This document shows positions 27,022 to 34,237 of a stretch of DNA of 34,237 nucleotides, piece after piece. A model generated the notes under the pieces. It was not told the origin of the DNA, ran no database searches, and saw only the letters and a list, made by a program, of their open reading frames with translations. The DNA lies in assembly GCA_902826155.1 (NCBI GenBank), contig CADEDU010000080.1:1-34237 (forward strand). Reading direction: 5' to 3'. How positions within the stretch are numbered: position 1 is the first letter of the stretch; the number at the start of each line of letters is the position of its first letter. Both the position numbers and the translations under genes were made by a program. Source of the DNA: an uncultured beta proteobacterium. GTDB lineage: Bacteria; Pseudomonadota; Gammaproteobacteria; Burkholderiales; SG8-39.

Positions 27022-28120
27022 GCTCGCCGGCTTCGCAGTTTCGTTGGAGTCCGCGGCGCTCGGGTTGCTGTTCACGACCAACCAGAGCCTGTGGAAGACA
27101 CTGCTCTATCTGGCCTTGCACGCCGGGGCGTCGGCGATCATCGCAGCGGCGGTGTGGCCGGTGTTCCGCCGCTACTTCGAGGACCGTCCGCGCTGGCCGG
27201 TCGCGCTGTTCTTCTCGCTCGCGTTCTTCGTGCCGATTCTGGGACTGGCGGGTTTTCTCATCGGACTGACGATCGCACTGTGGGCGCCGAAGGCCACGAT
27301 GTATCAGCCTTACGCGACGGTGCCGATCCCGCGGTTCTCGCCGGCGCGCTCCGGACAGGAACCGAGCTTTCGCTCCACCAGCGTGCGTGAGGACGTATTC
27401 AATCCCGACATGTCCGAGGAGGTGCGCCTGAAAGCGCTGCTCTCGGTGCAGGAGATGCCGGCGCGCGCCACCAGCAATCTGCTGCGCGAGTTGCTCGCCG
27501 ACCGCTCCGATGACATCCGGCTGCTCTCGTACGGGATGCTGCGCAACAAGGAGCGGGCGATCAACGAGCGCGTTGCCACGGCGATGGATGCCCTCAAGGA
27601 CGCGCAGGCCGACATCCCGAAGTTCCAGGCGGCCAAGGAGCTGGCCGAACTCAACTGGGAGCTGGTCTATCAGAACCTCGTGGTGGGCGATATGCGCCGC
27701 CATGCGCTGAACGAGGGCCTCAAATACATCGACATCGCCACCGCGCTGCGCGAGGACGATCCTGGGGTGTGGTATCTCGCCAGCCGGCTCGCCTTCCGCG
27801 CCGAGCAGTTCGAGCGCGCCGCATCGTGCATGGACAAGGCGCTGGACAACGGCTATCCGCGTGAACGTGCACTGTCGCAGATGGCCGAGCTCGCGTACTC
27901 GGTGCGCGATTTCACTCGCCTGCGTGAGCTGATGGCCGAGATGCCCGAGTCGCAGCAGGCGCCGCAGTTGGTGCCGGTGGCCGGCTACTGGTGTCTGCCG
28001 ATGGTGGAGGCGCAGGACGAATCGGCAAGCGTCGATGTGCACACCTCGAACGGCGATGGCACAGCTGTCGATGATCGAATCGTATCCACGGACGATGCCG
28101 CGTTGGAGCAGGCGACATGA
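27014..28120 (+). CDS. pelE: Pel biosynthesis inner-membrane protein PelE
   Basis: A component of the inner-membrane Pel synthase with PelD, PelF and PelG. The ATG at 27014 overlaps the pelD stop by 8 bp, implying translational coupling, and gives 368 residues (P. aeruginosa 329). An N-terminal membrane part (LAGFAVSLESAALGLLF, TLLYLALHAGASAIIAAAVW, VALFFSLAFFVPILGLAGFLIGL) is followed by a cytoplasmic helical part with TPR-like repeats (VWYLASRLAFRAEQFERAAS, then DNGYPRERALSQMAELAYSV). The C-terminal 30 residues are acidic and low in complexity. An upstream GTG at 26993 is possible but lies deeper in pelD and adds nothing hydrophobic. Its TGA overlaps the pelF ATG as ATGA. Confidence 0.92.
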   Translation: MLKLAGFAVSLESAALGLLFTTNQSLWKTLLYLALHAGASAIIAAAVWPVFRRYFEDRPRWPVALFFSLAFFVPILGLAGFLIGLTIALWAPKATMYQPYATVPIPRFSPARSGQEPSFRSTSVREDVFNPDMSEEVRLKALLSVQEMPARATSNLLRELLADRSDDIRLLSYGMLRNKERAINERVATAMDALKDAQADIPKFQAAKELAELNWELVYQNLVVGDMRRHALNEGLKYIDIATALREDDPGVWYLASRLAFRAEQFERAASCMDKALDNGYPRERALSQMAELAYSVRDFTRLRELMAEMPESQQAPQLVPVAGYWCLPMVEAQDESASVDVHTSNGDGTAVDDRIVSTDDAALEQAT

Positions 28121-29877
28121 GCGAAAAGAAAACGCCCCCGCCGGTGGCCGAAAAGAAAGACAGCAAACCCGAAGCCAAGCCGCTGCCGCGAGCGAGCGAG
28201 GTGGACATCATGCTGCTGCTCGAAGGCACGTTTCCGTACGTGGCGGGCGGCGTGTCGAGCTGGGTGAATCAGATCATCCGTGGTTTTCCCGAGTATTCAT
28301 TCGGCGTGTGTTTCGTCGGCAGTCGCCCGCAGGATTACGGTGACATGAAGTACGCGCTGCCCGACAACGTCACGCACCTGGAGCTGCACTACATGCACGG
28401 TGGCCACGATCGGCCGCCGGTGGCAGCGATGCCGCGTCAGCCCAAGAAGCTCGAGGCGATGGACGCGCTGCACCAGTACTTTCGTGGCAACCGGCTGCGG
28501 CGCAAGGGCCAGCTCGACGAGCACGGCGTGGGCAAGCCGGGCAGCGATCTCGCAGGTTGCCCGTTCTCGGCGGCGGCGATGAGCCGCGCCGCACTCGAAG
28601 CAGGGCTCGCGGAGATCGAAGATGGCGCGCTGATGAGCAACGACGAGTTCCTCTACGGCGAGAGCTCGTGGAGCTACATCACCGATCACTATCGCAAGTT
28701 CTGCAGCGATCCCTCGTTCGTCGACTACTTCTGGACGGTGCGCACCATGCACGCGCCGATCTGGGTGCTCACGAAGATCGCGAAGAACCTGATCCCGGCC
28801 AAGGCGTACCACACGATCTCCACCGGCTACGCCGGGTTTCTCGGCGCGCTGCTCAAGCGGCGCACCGGGCGGCCGCTGCTGCTCTCCGAGCACGGGATCT
28901 ACACCAAGGAACGCAAGATCGATCTGTTCCAGTCGGACTGGATCAAGGACAACCGCGGCGTGCTCGAGCGCGACCCGTCGCAGCTCGCGTACTTCCGCGA
29001 CCTGTGGATCCGCTTCTTCGAAGCGCTCGGCGTGGCCTGCTACGACCAGGCCAACAAGATCGTCTCGCTGTACGAGAACAACCGGCTGCGCCAGGTGACC
29101 GACGGAGCCGATACCACGCGCACCATGAACATCCCCAACGGCATCAACCTGCAGCGGCTCTCGGCGTTGCGCGAGAAGCGCAGCAAGGAGATTCCGCAGG
29201 TGCTGTGCCTGATCGGGCGGGTGGTGCCGATCAAGGACATCGAGACGTTCGTGCGCGCGATGCGCACGGTGGTCGACCGGTTGCCTGATGCCGAGGCCTG
29301 GATCGCTGGGCCGGAAGATGAAGACGTGGTCTACGCCGAGGGCTGCAAGACGCTCGCGCGCAATCTTGGGCTGGCCGACAAGGTGAAGTTCCTGGGCTTC
29401 CAGAAGATCGACGACATCCTGCCGAAGATCGGTCTGGGCGTGCTCAGTTCGGTGAGCGAGGCGCTCCCGCTCGTCGTGCTGGAGGGTTATGCCGCCGGTG
29501 TGCCGGTGGTCTCGACCGACGTTGGCTCGTGCCGGCAGCTCGTGTACGGGCTGGGGGCCGAAGACGAAGCGCTCGGACCCTCGGGCCGCATCGTGCGCAT
29601 TGCCGACGCCGAGGGCCTGGCGCTCGCGGCGGTGGAGCTGTTGAGCGATCCGGAGCAGTGGTACGCGGCGCAGGCAGCCGGGATCAAGCGCGTGGAGAAG
29701 TTCTACACGCAGGAGCTGATGTTCGGCTCGTATCGCACGCTCTACCAGCGTGCTGTAGCAGGATGGCCTGAGGAGGAGGGCGGGGCGAGCACTGCCGAGG
29801 GGCAGAAAGACGAAGCGCAGGAAGCGGAAGCGACGCAAGCCGGCGCAACGCAAGCGACCGCGACCACGTCGACCTGA
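28117..29877 (+). CDS. pelF: Pel glycosyltransferase PelF (GT4)
   Basis: The cytosolic GT-B glycosyltransferase that polymerises Pel from UDP-sugars. It has 586 residues, longer than P. aeruginosa PelF (507) because of a charged Lys/Pro-rich start (MSEKKTPPPVAEKK) and a low-complexity Gln/Ala/Thr tail. The core begins IMLLLEGTFPYVAGGVSSWV, a PelF hallmark. The C-terminal Rossmann domain has CLIGRVVPIKDIETFVRAM and the retaining GT4 E-x7-E pair Glu448/Glu456 in SSVSEALPLVVLEGYAAG. The start overlaps the pelE stop by 4 bp (ATGA), and pelG starts 18 bp after its stop. It is likely controlled by c-di-GMP through PelD in the same inner-membrane complex. Confidence 0.95.
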   Translation: MSEKKTPPPVAEKKDSKPEAKPLPRASEVDIMLLLEGTFPYVAGGVSSWVNQIIRGFPEYSFGVCFVGSRPQDYGDMKYALPDNVTHLELHYMHGGHDRPPVAAMPRQPKKLEAMDALHQYFRGNRLRRKGQLDEHGVGKPGSDLAGCPFSAAAMSRAALEAGLAEIEDGALMSNDEFLYGESSWSYITDHYRKFCSDPSFVDYFWTVRTMHAPIWVLTKIAKNLIPAKAYHTISTGYAGFLGALLKRRTGRPLLLSEHGIYTKERKIDLFQSDWIKDNRGVLERDPSQLAYFRDLWIRFFEALGVACYDQANKIVSLYENNRLRQVTDGADTTRTMNIPNGINLQRLSALREKRSKEIPQVLCLIGRVVPIKDIETFVRAMRTVVDRLPDAEAWIAGPEDEDVVYAEGCKTLARNLGLADKVKFLGFQKIDDILPKIGLGVLSSVSEALPLVVLEGYAAGVPVVSTDVGSCRQLVYGLGAEDEALGPSGRIVRIADAEGLALAAVELLSDPEQWYAAQAAGIKRVEKFYTQELMFGSYRTLYQRAVAGWPEEEGGASTAEGQKDEAQEAEATQAGATQATATTST

Positions 29878-29895
29878 CCGCGAACGAGCGACTCC

Positions 29896-31272
29896 ATGGC
29901 CGGCATTGGTTTCGAACTCCGCAAGATCCTCAAGCGCGACAGTCTGCTGGCGACGCTGCACGCCTACGCGTACGCGACGATCATCGGCTCGGGGCCGTGG
30001 ATGCTCTCGATGATCGGCCTGGCGGCGATCGGCGGGGTGACCTTCGTGGCGATCAACCCCGAGGTGTACATCGCCAAGTTCCAGATCACCGTGACCATGG
30101 TGATCTGCATGTCGCTGATCCTCACCGGCGGGGTGCAGGTGTCGTTCACGCGCTTCATCTCCGATCGACTATTCGAGAACAACATCGGCGTGGTGATGCC
30201 GAGCTTTCACGGAGTGATGCTGTTCGTCACCGTTGGGGCGGGGCTGTTCATCCTGCCGCTGGCGCTGTTCGGCTTTCCGCGCGAGACGCTGCTCTACAAG
30301 CTGCTGCTGGTTGCGCTGTTCGTGATCATGAGCAACATCTGGATCACGACGATCTTCCTCTCGGGCCTGCGCCAGTACCGCGCGATCGTGGTGCTGTTCG
30401 CGGTCGGTTACGGCATCTCGGTGGGCGCCGCGCTCGCGCTCAAGCCGTGGAAGCTCGAAGGGCTGACGCTGGGTTTCACGCTCGGTCAGCTGGTGCTGCT
30501 GGTGGGCATGGTGGTGATGATCCTGCGCAGCTTCCCGGCGCAGCAGTTCCTGTCGTTCGACTACTTCGAGCGCAAGAAGTACCGCTTCTATCCGACGCTG
30601 GTGCTGGCCGGGCTGTTCTATAACGCCGCCGCGTGGATCGATAAGCTGATCTTCTGGAATCATCCCGAGACCAGCCACGAGATCATCGGCGTGTTCCGCG
30701 GCTCGCTGGTGTATGACCTGCCGGTGATGATCACGCACCTGACGATGATTCCGGGCTTGGCGCTCTTCCTGATGCGCATGGAGACCGACTTCGTCGAGCA
30801 CTACACCAAATTCTTCGACGCGGTGCGCGACGGCGGCTCGCTCGAGCAGCTCGACGAGTTGCGCAACGACATGACCGAATCGGCGCGCAAGGGGATCTTC
30901 GACATTCTCAAGGTGCAGGCACTGGTCGGGCTGATCGTGGCGGTGGTCTCGCCCTGGTTTCTCGAGCAGATCGGCGCATCATCGGTCTATCTGCCGTGCA
31001 TGTACGTTCTGCTGATCGCATCGGGGCTACAGACGGCGCTGCTTGGCATTCTCAACGTGCTGCTCTATCTCGATCGGCGCCGCGTGGTGGTGGTGCTCGT
31101 GGGCAGCCTGTTCTTCCTGAACGCGATCCTCACGTACGTGTCGATCAGTCTGGGCCCGAAGTGGTACGGCTTCGGGCTGGCGGCCTCGCTGGTGATCGTG
31201 TGCGTCATGGGTTTCTACTGTCTCGATCGCAAGCTGGAACGCCTGGAGTACGAGGTCTACATGCTGCAGTAG
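29896..31272 (+). CDS. pelG: Pel inner-membrane transporter PelG
   Basis: A polytopic membrane protein of 458 residues (P. aeruginosa 456), thought to translocate the growing Pel chain across the inner membrane; it belongs to the MOP/Wzx-like superfamily. It opens MAGIGFELRKILKRDSL, the conserved PelG N-terminus. About twelve hydrophobic segments can be counted, for example MLSMIGLAAIGGVTFVAI, FVTVGAGLFILPLALFGF, ILKVQALVGLIVAVVSPWF and VVVVLVGSLFFLNAIL. It closes the canonical ABCDEFG order. The Shine-Dalgarno is weak, and translation may be coupled to pelF 18 bp upstream. The next gene begins 34 bp after its stop. Confidence 0.95.
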   Translation: MAGIGFELRKILKRDSLLATLHAYAYATIIGSGPWMLSMIGLAAIGGVTFVAINPEVYIAKFQITVTMVICMSLILTGGVQVSFTRFISDRLFENNIGVVMPSFHGVMLFVTVGAGLFILPLALFGFPRETLLYKLLLVALFVIMSNIWITTIFLSGLRQYRAIVVLFAVGYGISVGAALALKPWKLEGLTLGFTLGQLVLLVGMVVMILRSFPAQQFLSFDYFERKKYRFYPTLVLAGLFYNAAAWIDKLIFWNHPETSHEIIGVFRGSLVYDLPVMITHLTMIPGLALFLMRMETDFVEHYTKFFDAVRDGGSLEQLDELRNDMTESARKGIFDILKVQALVGLIVAVVSPWFLEQIGASSVYLPCMYVLLIASGLQTALLGILNVLLYLDRRRVVVVLVGSLFFLNAILTYVSISLGPKWYGFGLAASLVIVCVMGFYCLDRKLERLEYEVYMLQ

Positions 31273-31306
31273 CATCGTGCCCTCTGCGACTGACGAGGCT
31301 CGCGAA

Positions 31307-31747
31307 ATGCGCGATCGACTGATTGGCGGCTGGACGCTCGACGACTGGCGTGTGTCGTACGGCGATGGCCGTCCCGAGACGTTCCCGTTCGGACCCGATG
31401 CCACCGGCATGCTGGTGTACGCACCCGACGGAACCATGCACGGATGCATGGCACGCGCCGGGCGCAAGCCGTTGAGTGCCGAAAGCGCGAAGTTCGCGCC
31501 GGCCGAGGAGCGGCTCGCGGCGTTCGACAGCTACTTCAGCTATGGCGGCACCTGGACGGTCGCGGCTGACACGGTCACGCACCACGTGACGGTCGCGCTC
31601 AACCAGAATCTGGTCGGCACTGATCAGGTACGGCGCATGCATTTCGCCGGCGACACGCTCACCCTCGCCGCCGATGACAAGGTGCCCGGCAGCGACGTCG
31701 ATCGCCACCACGCGCTCACTTGGCGGCGTATCCGCGCGGGCAGCTAG
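31307..31747 (+). CDS. Lipocalin-like domain protein
   Basis: A small soluble protein, 146 residues from the ATG at 31307, which has ACGAGG about 8 nt upstream. A GTG at 31277 would add 10 residues and lies 4 bp after the pelG stop. The sequence MRDRLIGGWTLDDWRVSYGDG, then DATGMLVYAPDGTMHGCMA, TYFSYGGTW-like (SYFSYGGTWTV) and LTLAADDK fit the bacterial lipocalin-like family (Lipocalin_5 type), a small beta barrel of unknown ligand. There is no signal peptide, so it is predicted to be cytoplasmic. It lies in line after pelG and 18 bp before the WYL regulator, so it is probably cotranscribed with one or both. A link to Pel is unproven. Confidence 0.85.
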   Translation: MRDRLIGGWTLDDWRVSYGDGRPETFPFGPDATGMLVYAPDGTMHGCMARAGRKPLSAESAKFAPAEERLAAFDSYFSYGGTWTVAADTVTHHVTVALNQNLVGTDQVRRMHFAGDTLTLAADDKVPGSDVDRHHALTWRRIRAGS

Positions 31748-31765
31748 TACCGGAACTCTCGCACC

Positions 31766-32746
31766 ATGGATCGGCTGGAGCGCTTCTACAAGATTCAGCA
31801 GTTGCTCGAGCGCAAGCGCGCCGTGAAGGTCGAGGAGTTCTTGTCGGAGCTCGGCATTTCGCTCGCGACGTTCAAGCGCGACCTGGAGTACATGCGCGAC
31901 CGCTTCCATGCGCCGGTGATCTGGGATCGCGATCTGCGCGGTTATCGTTTCGAGACGCCGCTCAAGGACGCACCGAAGTTCGAGCTGCCCGGCCTGTGGT
32001 TCAACGCCGAGGAGATCCGTGCATTGCTCACGATGCAACAGCTCCTCGCGAATCTGCAGCCCGGGTTGCTCGAGCCGCACATCGAGCCGCTGCTCTCACG
32101 TCTGCATTCGCTGCTCGACGTCGGCGAGCATCCGGCGCAGGAGGTGGAGCGGCGCGTGCGGATCATCCATCACGGCGCGCGCAGTCTGAATCTGCCGCAC
32201 TTCCAGCTCGTTGCCGCGGCAGTGCTCAAGCGCCATCGACTCTGGATGCGCTATCGCGGACGATCGCGCGGCGACGAAACCGAGCGCGAGATCTCGCCGC
32301 AGCGGCTCATCCACTATCGCGACAACTGGTACGTCGATGCGTGGTGCCATCTGCGCGAAGACATCCGCAGCTTCGCGGTGGACGCGATCATCGAGGCCGC
32401 GCCGGTCGACAAGAAATCCAAGTCCGTCGCCGACAAGGATCTCGACGAGGTACTGGGCGCGGGCTACGGCATCTTCTCCGGCTCGAAACTCTCGTGGGCG
32501 AAACTGCGCTTCACGCCGGAGCGCGCGCGCTGGGTGGCGGCCGAGTCGTGGCATCCGCGACAGCGTGCGAGCTTCGAGCCCGACGGCCACTACGTGCTCG
32601 AAGTGCCGTTCAGCGACGAACGAGAGCTGGTGATGGATATCCTGCGGCATGGTCCGCACGTGACGGTCATCGCGCCGGAGTCGCTGCGAGGAGCAGTGCG
32701 TGCGCAGCTCGTTGAGGCGTTGCGGTTGTATGAGGATGGCTCCTAG
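31766..32746 (+). CDS. WYL domain-containing transcriptional regulator (YafY/DeoR-type HTH)
   Basis: A 326-residue regulator. The N-terminal winged helix (about 1-60) reads MDRLERFYKIQQLLERKRAV, then FLSELGISLATFKRDLEYMR, where LGISLATFKRDL is the recognition-helix region. The WYL domain (about 140-225) contains LWMRYRGRSRGDETEREISP, then LIHYRDNWYVDAWCHLREDI, with NWYV in the place of the WYL signature. A C-terminal WCX-like part (about 240-320) includes AESWHPRQR and LVMDILRHGPHVTVI. WYL domains bind ligands, often nucleic acid or nucleotides. It is the last gene of the pel-direction block. Its target is unknown; regulating the adjacent genes is a guess from position. Confidence 0.92.
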   Translation: MDRLERFYKIQQLLERKRAVKVEEFLSELGISLATFKRDLEYMRDRFHAPVIWDRDLRGYRFETPLKDAPKFELPGLWFNAEEIRALLTMQQLLANLQPGLLEPHIEPLLSRLHSLLDVGEHPAQEVERRVRIIHHGARSLNLPHFQLVAAAVLKRHRLWMRYRGRSRGDETEREISPQRLIHYRDNWYVDAWCHLREDIRSFAVDAIIEAAPVDKKSKSVADKDLDEVLGAGYGIFSGSKLSWAKLRFTPERARWVAAESWHPRQRASFEPDGHYVLEVPFSDERELVMDILRHGPHVTVIAPESLRGAVRAQLVEALRLYEDGS

Positions 32747-32753
32747 AAAAGCC

Positions 32754-32931
32754 CGTTCGCTCTGAGCGAAGTGGGGAAGCCGTTCGCCCTGAGCTTGTCG
32801 AAAGGCAGCAAGAACCGTTCGCTTTTGGGCGAAGTGGGAGAGCCGTTCGCCCTGAGCTTGTCGAAGGGCAGCAAGAACCGTTCGCTTTGAGCGAAGTGGG
32901 AGAGCCGTTCGCCCTGAGCTTGTCGAAGGGC
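32754..32931. repeat. Three tandem 62/63-bp units with the GTTCGCCCTGAGCTTGTCGA motif
   Basis: Units begin at 32754, 32816 and 32879. Each has a CGTTCGCT-x-GAGCGAAG half, itself a short inverted repeat (TTCGCTctGAGCGAA), and a second half GTTCGCCCTGAGCTTGTCGA followed by AAGGGC or a close variant. The last unit is cut after GAAGGGC. This second-half motif is a widespread interspersed repeat in beta- and gammaproteobacterial genomes (REP-like). It lies just after the WYL gene and could form hairpins in its mRNA. Confidence 0.85.
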
Positions 32932-32996
32932 TGAGGAAGGTGAAGGGCGGAGGAAGGATGCACCCGTCAAATTCGAGGACCGGTCTGCTCGAACGC

Positions 32997-33039
32997 GGCG
33001 AAGCCCAATGGCCCTGAGCGAGCCGAAGGGGGCAGGCGG
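32997..33039 (+). repeat. Left arm of an imperfect inverted repeat
   Basis: It starts GGCGAAGCCCAATGGCCCTG and ends AGCCGAAGGGGGCAGGCGG. Its reverse complement matches 33241-33283 at about 36 of 43 positions by eye. The inner part also resembles the CCCTGAGC-x-x-GCCGAAGGG family of the tandem repeats to the left. Confidence 0.7.
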
Positions 33040-33240
33040 TCGCATCGCCTCCTAAGGCCGGGGTCCGCTCGCGCGGACTACCCTGCGGTGCTCACGCGGC
33101 GAGGCGGCTGCGGAATTCGGACCTCGCAGCTGACTCCGTGAGCCGATGCTGAGATCGTGAGGGCGAGGTTCCGAGAAAACCGCAGCCGACGACCCCTCGC
33201 CGCGCTGCGCGCCTCGGCCCGGCCAAAGTCGGCGCTGCGC

Positions 33241-33283
33241 CCGCCTGCCCCCTTCGGCTTGCCCAGGACTATTGGGCTTCGGC
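33241..33283 (-). repeat. Right arm of an imperfect inverted repeat
   Basis: It starts CCGCCTGCCCCCTTCGGCTT and ends ATTGGGCTTCGGC, inverted relative to 32997-33039. The arms enclose about 200 bp with no open frame of note. No transposase and no flanking target duplication is seen. Confidence 0.7.
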
Positions 33284-33489
33284 GGGAGCGGGTTGTGCGG
33301 GGAAGGGCGCGGCGACTCGCTGCTGGCTCCTCACGCGACCGCTTGGCGAGCGATGCGCGTGGGCGTGCCATGTTCTGAAGAAGTACTTCTACACTATGGC
33401 AATTGGTCAAGAGGGCACTCGCCGGCTTGAATGCTTAGACGGTTCTTCGAATAGGCCTTCCTTCGGATAGGCCGTCAAAGGGACACAAG

Positions 33490-34045
33490 ATGAGCGAGAG
33501 CACAAAGAAGCGAAGCGGTGAACATCAAGGCCGTCGAACTCGAAGAGTTGCCTTACCCTGATGAGAAATTCGATCTGGTGACGGGATTCAACTCGTTCCA
33601 GTTCGCTGCCAATCCCGATGTTGCAGTGGCCGAGGCAAGGCGAGTAGTCAAGACCGGAGGGCACGTAGCCATTCTCACCTGGGGCATGCCTGAAGGAATG
33701 CAATGGGGATCAATTCTCGCTGCACTCCGCACGGTGACCCCGCCACCGCCGCCAGGCACGCCTGGCCCGTTCGCTCTGTCCGAAGAGAACGCGCTGCGGA
33801 ACCTTGCCCAGAGGGTTGGGCTCGCGCCTACGGATATTCTGGACGTCGCCGGGTTCCAGTACTACCCGAACATTGATATAGCGCTGCACGGATTGCTGTC
33901 ATCCGGGAACGCGGCTCGTGCGATTGAACAGTCGAGCGAAGAGGCGGTGAAAGGGGCGTACCTGAATGCACTCGCTCCGTTTCGTCAAGGCGACGGCAGT
34001 TACAGGGTCGGGACGGGCTTTCGCGCCCTGATCGCGCGCAAGTGA
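33490..34045 (+). pseudogene. Class I SAM-dependent methyltransferase remnant with internal deletion
   Basis: The readable frame (33518-34045, GTG first) encodes AVELEELPYPDEKFDLVTGF, then NSFQFAANPDVAVAEARRVV, KTGGHVAILTWG and a C-terminal part ending TGFRALIARK. This matches the second half of a UbiE/Methyltransf_11-type enzyme. The N-terminal half with the SAM-binding motif I (VLDVGCGxG-like) is missing. A plausible original start with Shine-Dalgarno-like AAAGGGA lies at 33490 (MSESTKKRSG), but it is in another frame and stops at TGA after 23 codons. The simplest reading is an internal deletion of about 200 bp that also broke the frame. Base composition is less GC-rich than the rest of the window. 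A translated fragment cannot bind SAM normally. Confidence 0.7.
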
Positions 34046-34237
34046 ATTGAAGGCCAGCGATTGACTTCAGCGTCCTGAGTTGGGTTCTTACGGACCTGAC
34101 TGCGGCGAGCTCAGCGCATCGCCGAGCGCGAACAGCGCCGTACTGCGCGGTCATAAGAAATCTCTCGCACTTTATGCCTTGACCAGCGTTGCCCCGGGGC
34201 GGTGCCCACCCGCGCGAGCGTGTGGCGATGCCGAGGG

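Larger units (their letters stand above)
32747..33489. other. 743-bp non-coding, repeat-bearing region
   Basis: No gene that I can support on either strand. It contains three tandem 62/63-bp units (32754-32931), a pair of inverted 43-nt arms (32997-33039 and 33241-33283) and a GC-rich unique segment between the arms. From about 33370 the DNA becomes visibly less GC-rich and leads into the methyltransferase remnant. Short open frames here are made of repeat translations such as FDKLRANG and are not credible proteins. Confidence 0.65.

Noticed and set aside
32754..32931. CRISPR array
   Set aside because: The units are contiguous 62/63-bp tandem copies with no unique spacers of constant length, and no cas gene is in the window.
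32997..33283. Insertion sequence
   Set aside because: No transposase frame, imperfect arms and no visible target-site duplication. Kept only as an inverted repeat.

Overview
The window is high-GC DNA with dense coding, strong third-position G/C bias and long spurious antisense reading frames. The gene content (a poly-3-hydroxybutyrate oligomer hydrolase, a complete Gram-negative pel cluster with an outer-membrane porin and a lipoprotein, and a bacterial glg cluster) points to a proteobacterium. A betaproteobacterium of the Burkholderiales or Rhodocyclales type is most likely. That placement is inference; no rRNA or other marker gene is present.

Layout. (1) 2-4348: a 3-hydroxybutyrate oligomer hydrolase on the minus strand, cut by the window start, diverges from a crotonase-fold enzyme on the plus strand. 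The latter converges on a minus-strand pair made of a VOC-family protein and an MDR oxidoreductase. (2) 4496-16139: a glycogen/alpha-glucan block. glgB is on the minus strand, divergent from a plus-strand series glgC, GH57 enzyme 1, GH57 enzyme 2, glgP (the DUF3417-type alpha-glucan phosphorylase) and glgA. (3) 16140-16483: a 344-bp gap holding a good intrinsic terminator that points to the minus strand, with hairpins and a promoter-like pair upstream of it. It may be an unannotated small RNA gene. An SDR oxidoreductase follows. (4) 17476-31272: a UDP-sugar 4-epimerase (PelX-like) followed by a complete, ordered pelABCDEFG cluster for synthesis, modification and export of the cationic exopolysaccharide Pel. 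(5) 31307-32746: a lipocalin-like protein and a WYL-domain regulator in the same direction and tightly spaced. (6) 32747-34237: repeat-rich, non-coding DNA (three 62/63-bp tandem units and a 43-nt inverted repeat pair), then the remains of a SAM-dependent methyltransferase that has lost its SAM-binding N-terminus.

How it works together. GlgC makes ADP-glucose, GlgA polymerises it and GlgB branches it. GlgP releases glucose-1-phosphate, and the two GH57 enzymes probably do the disproportionation, amylolytic or debranching work that GlgX/MalQ do elsewhere; neither glgX nor malQ is in the window. In the Pel block the epimerase would supply UDP-GalNAc. PelF (GT4) with PelD, PelE and PelG polymerises and translocates the chain across the inner membrane, with c-di-GMP bound at the PelD RxxD site as the activating signal. 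PelA partially deacetylates or cleaves the chain in the periplasm, and PelB/PelC export it. Storage carbon (PHB oligomers, glycogen) and biofilm matrix genes therefore sit side by side.

The pel and glg systems are of known types. The least explained parts are the candidate small RNA gene at 16211-16391, the unusual start region of pelB (21107-21212), the crotonase homologue lacking both classical catalytic glutamates, and the repeat/pseudogene zone at the right end.
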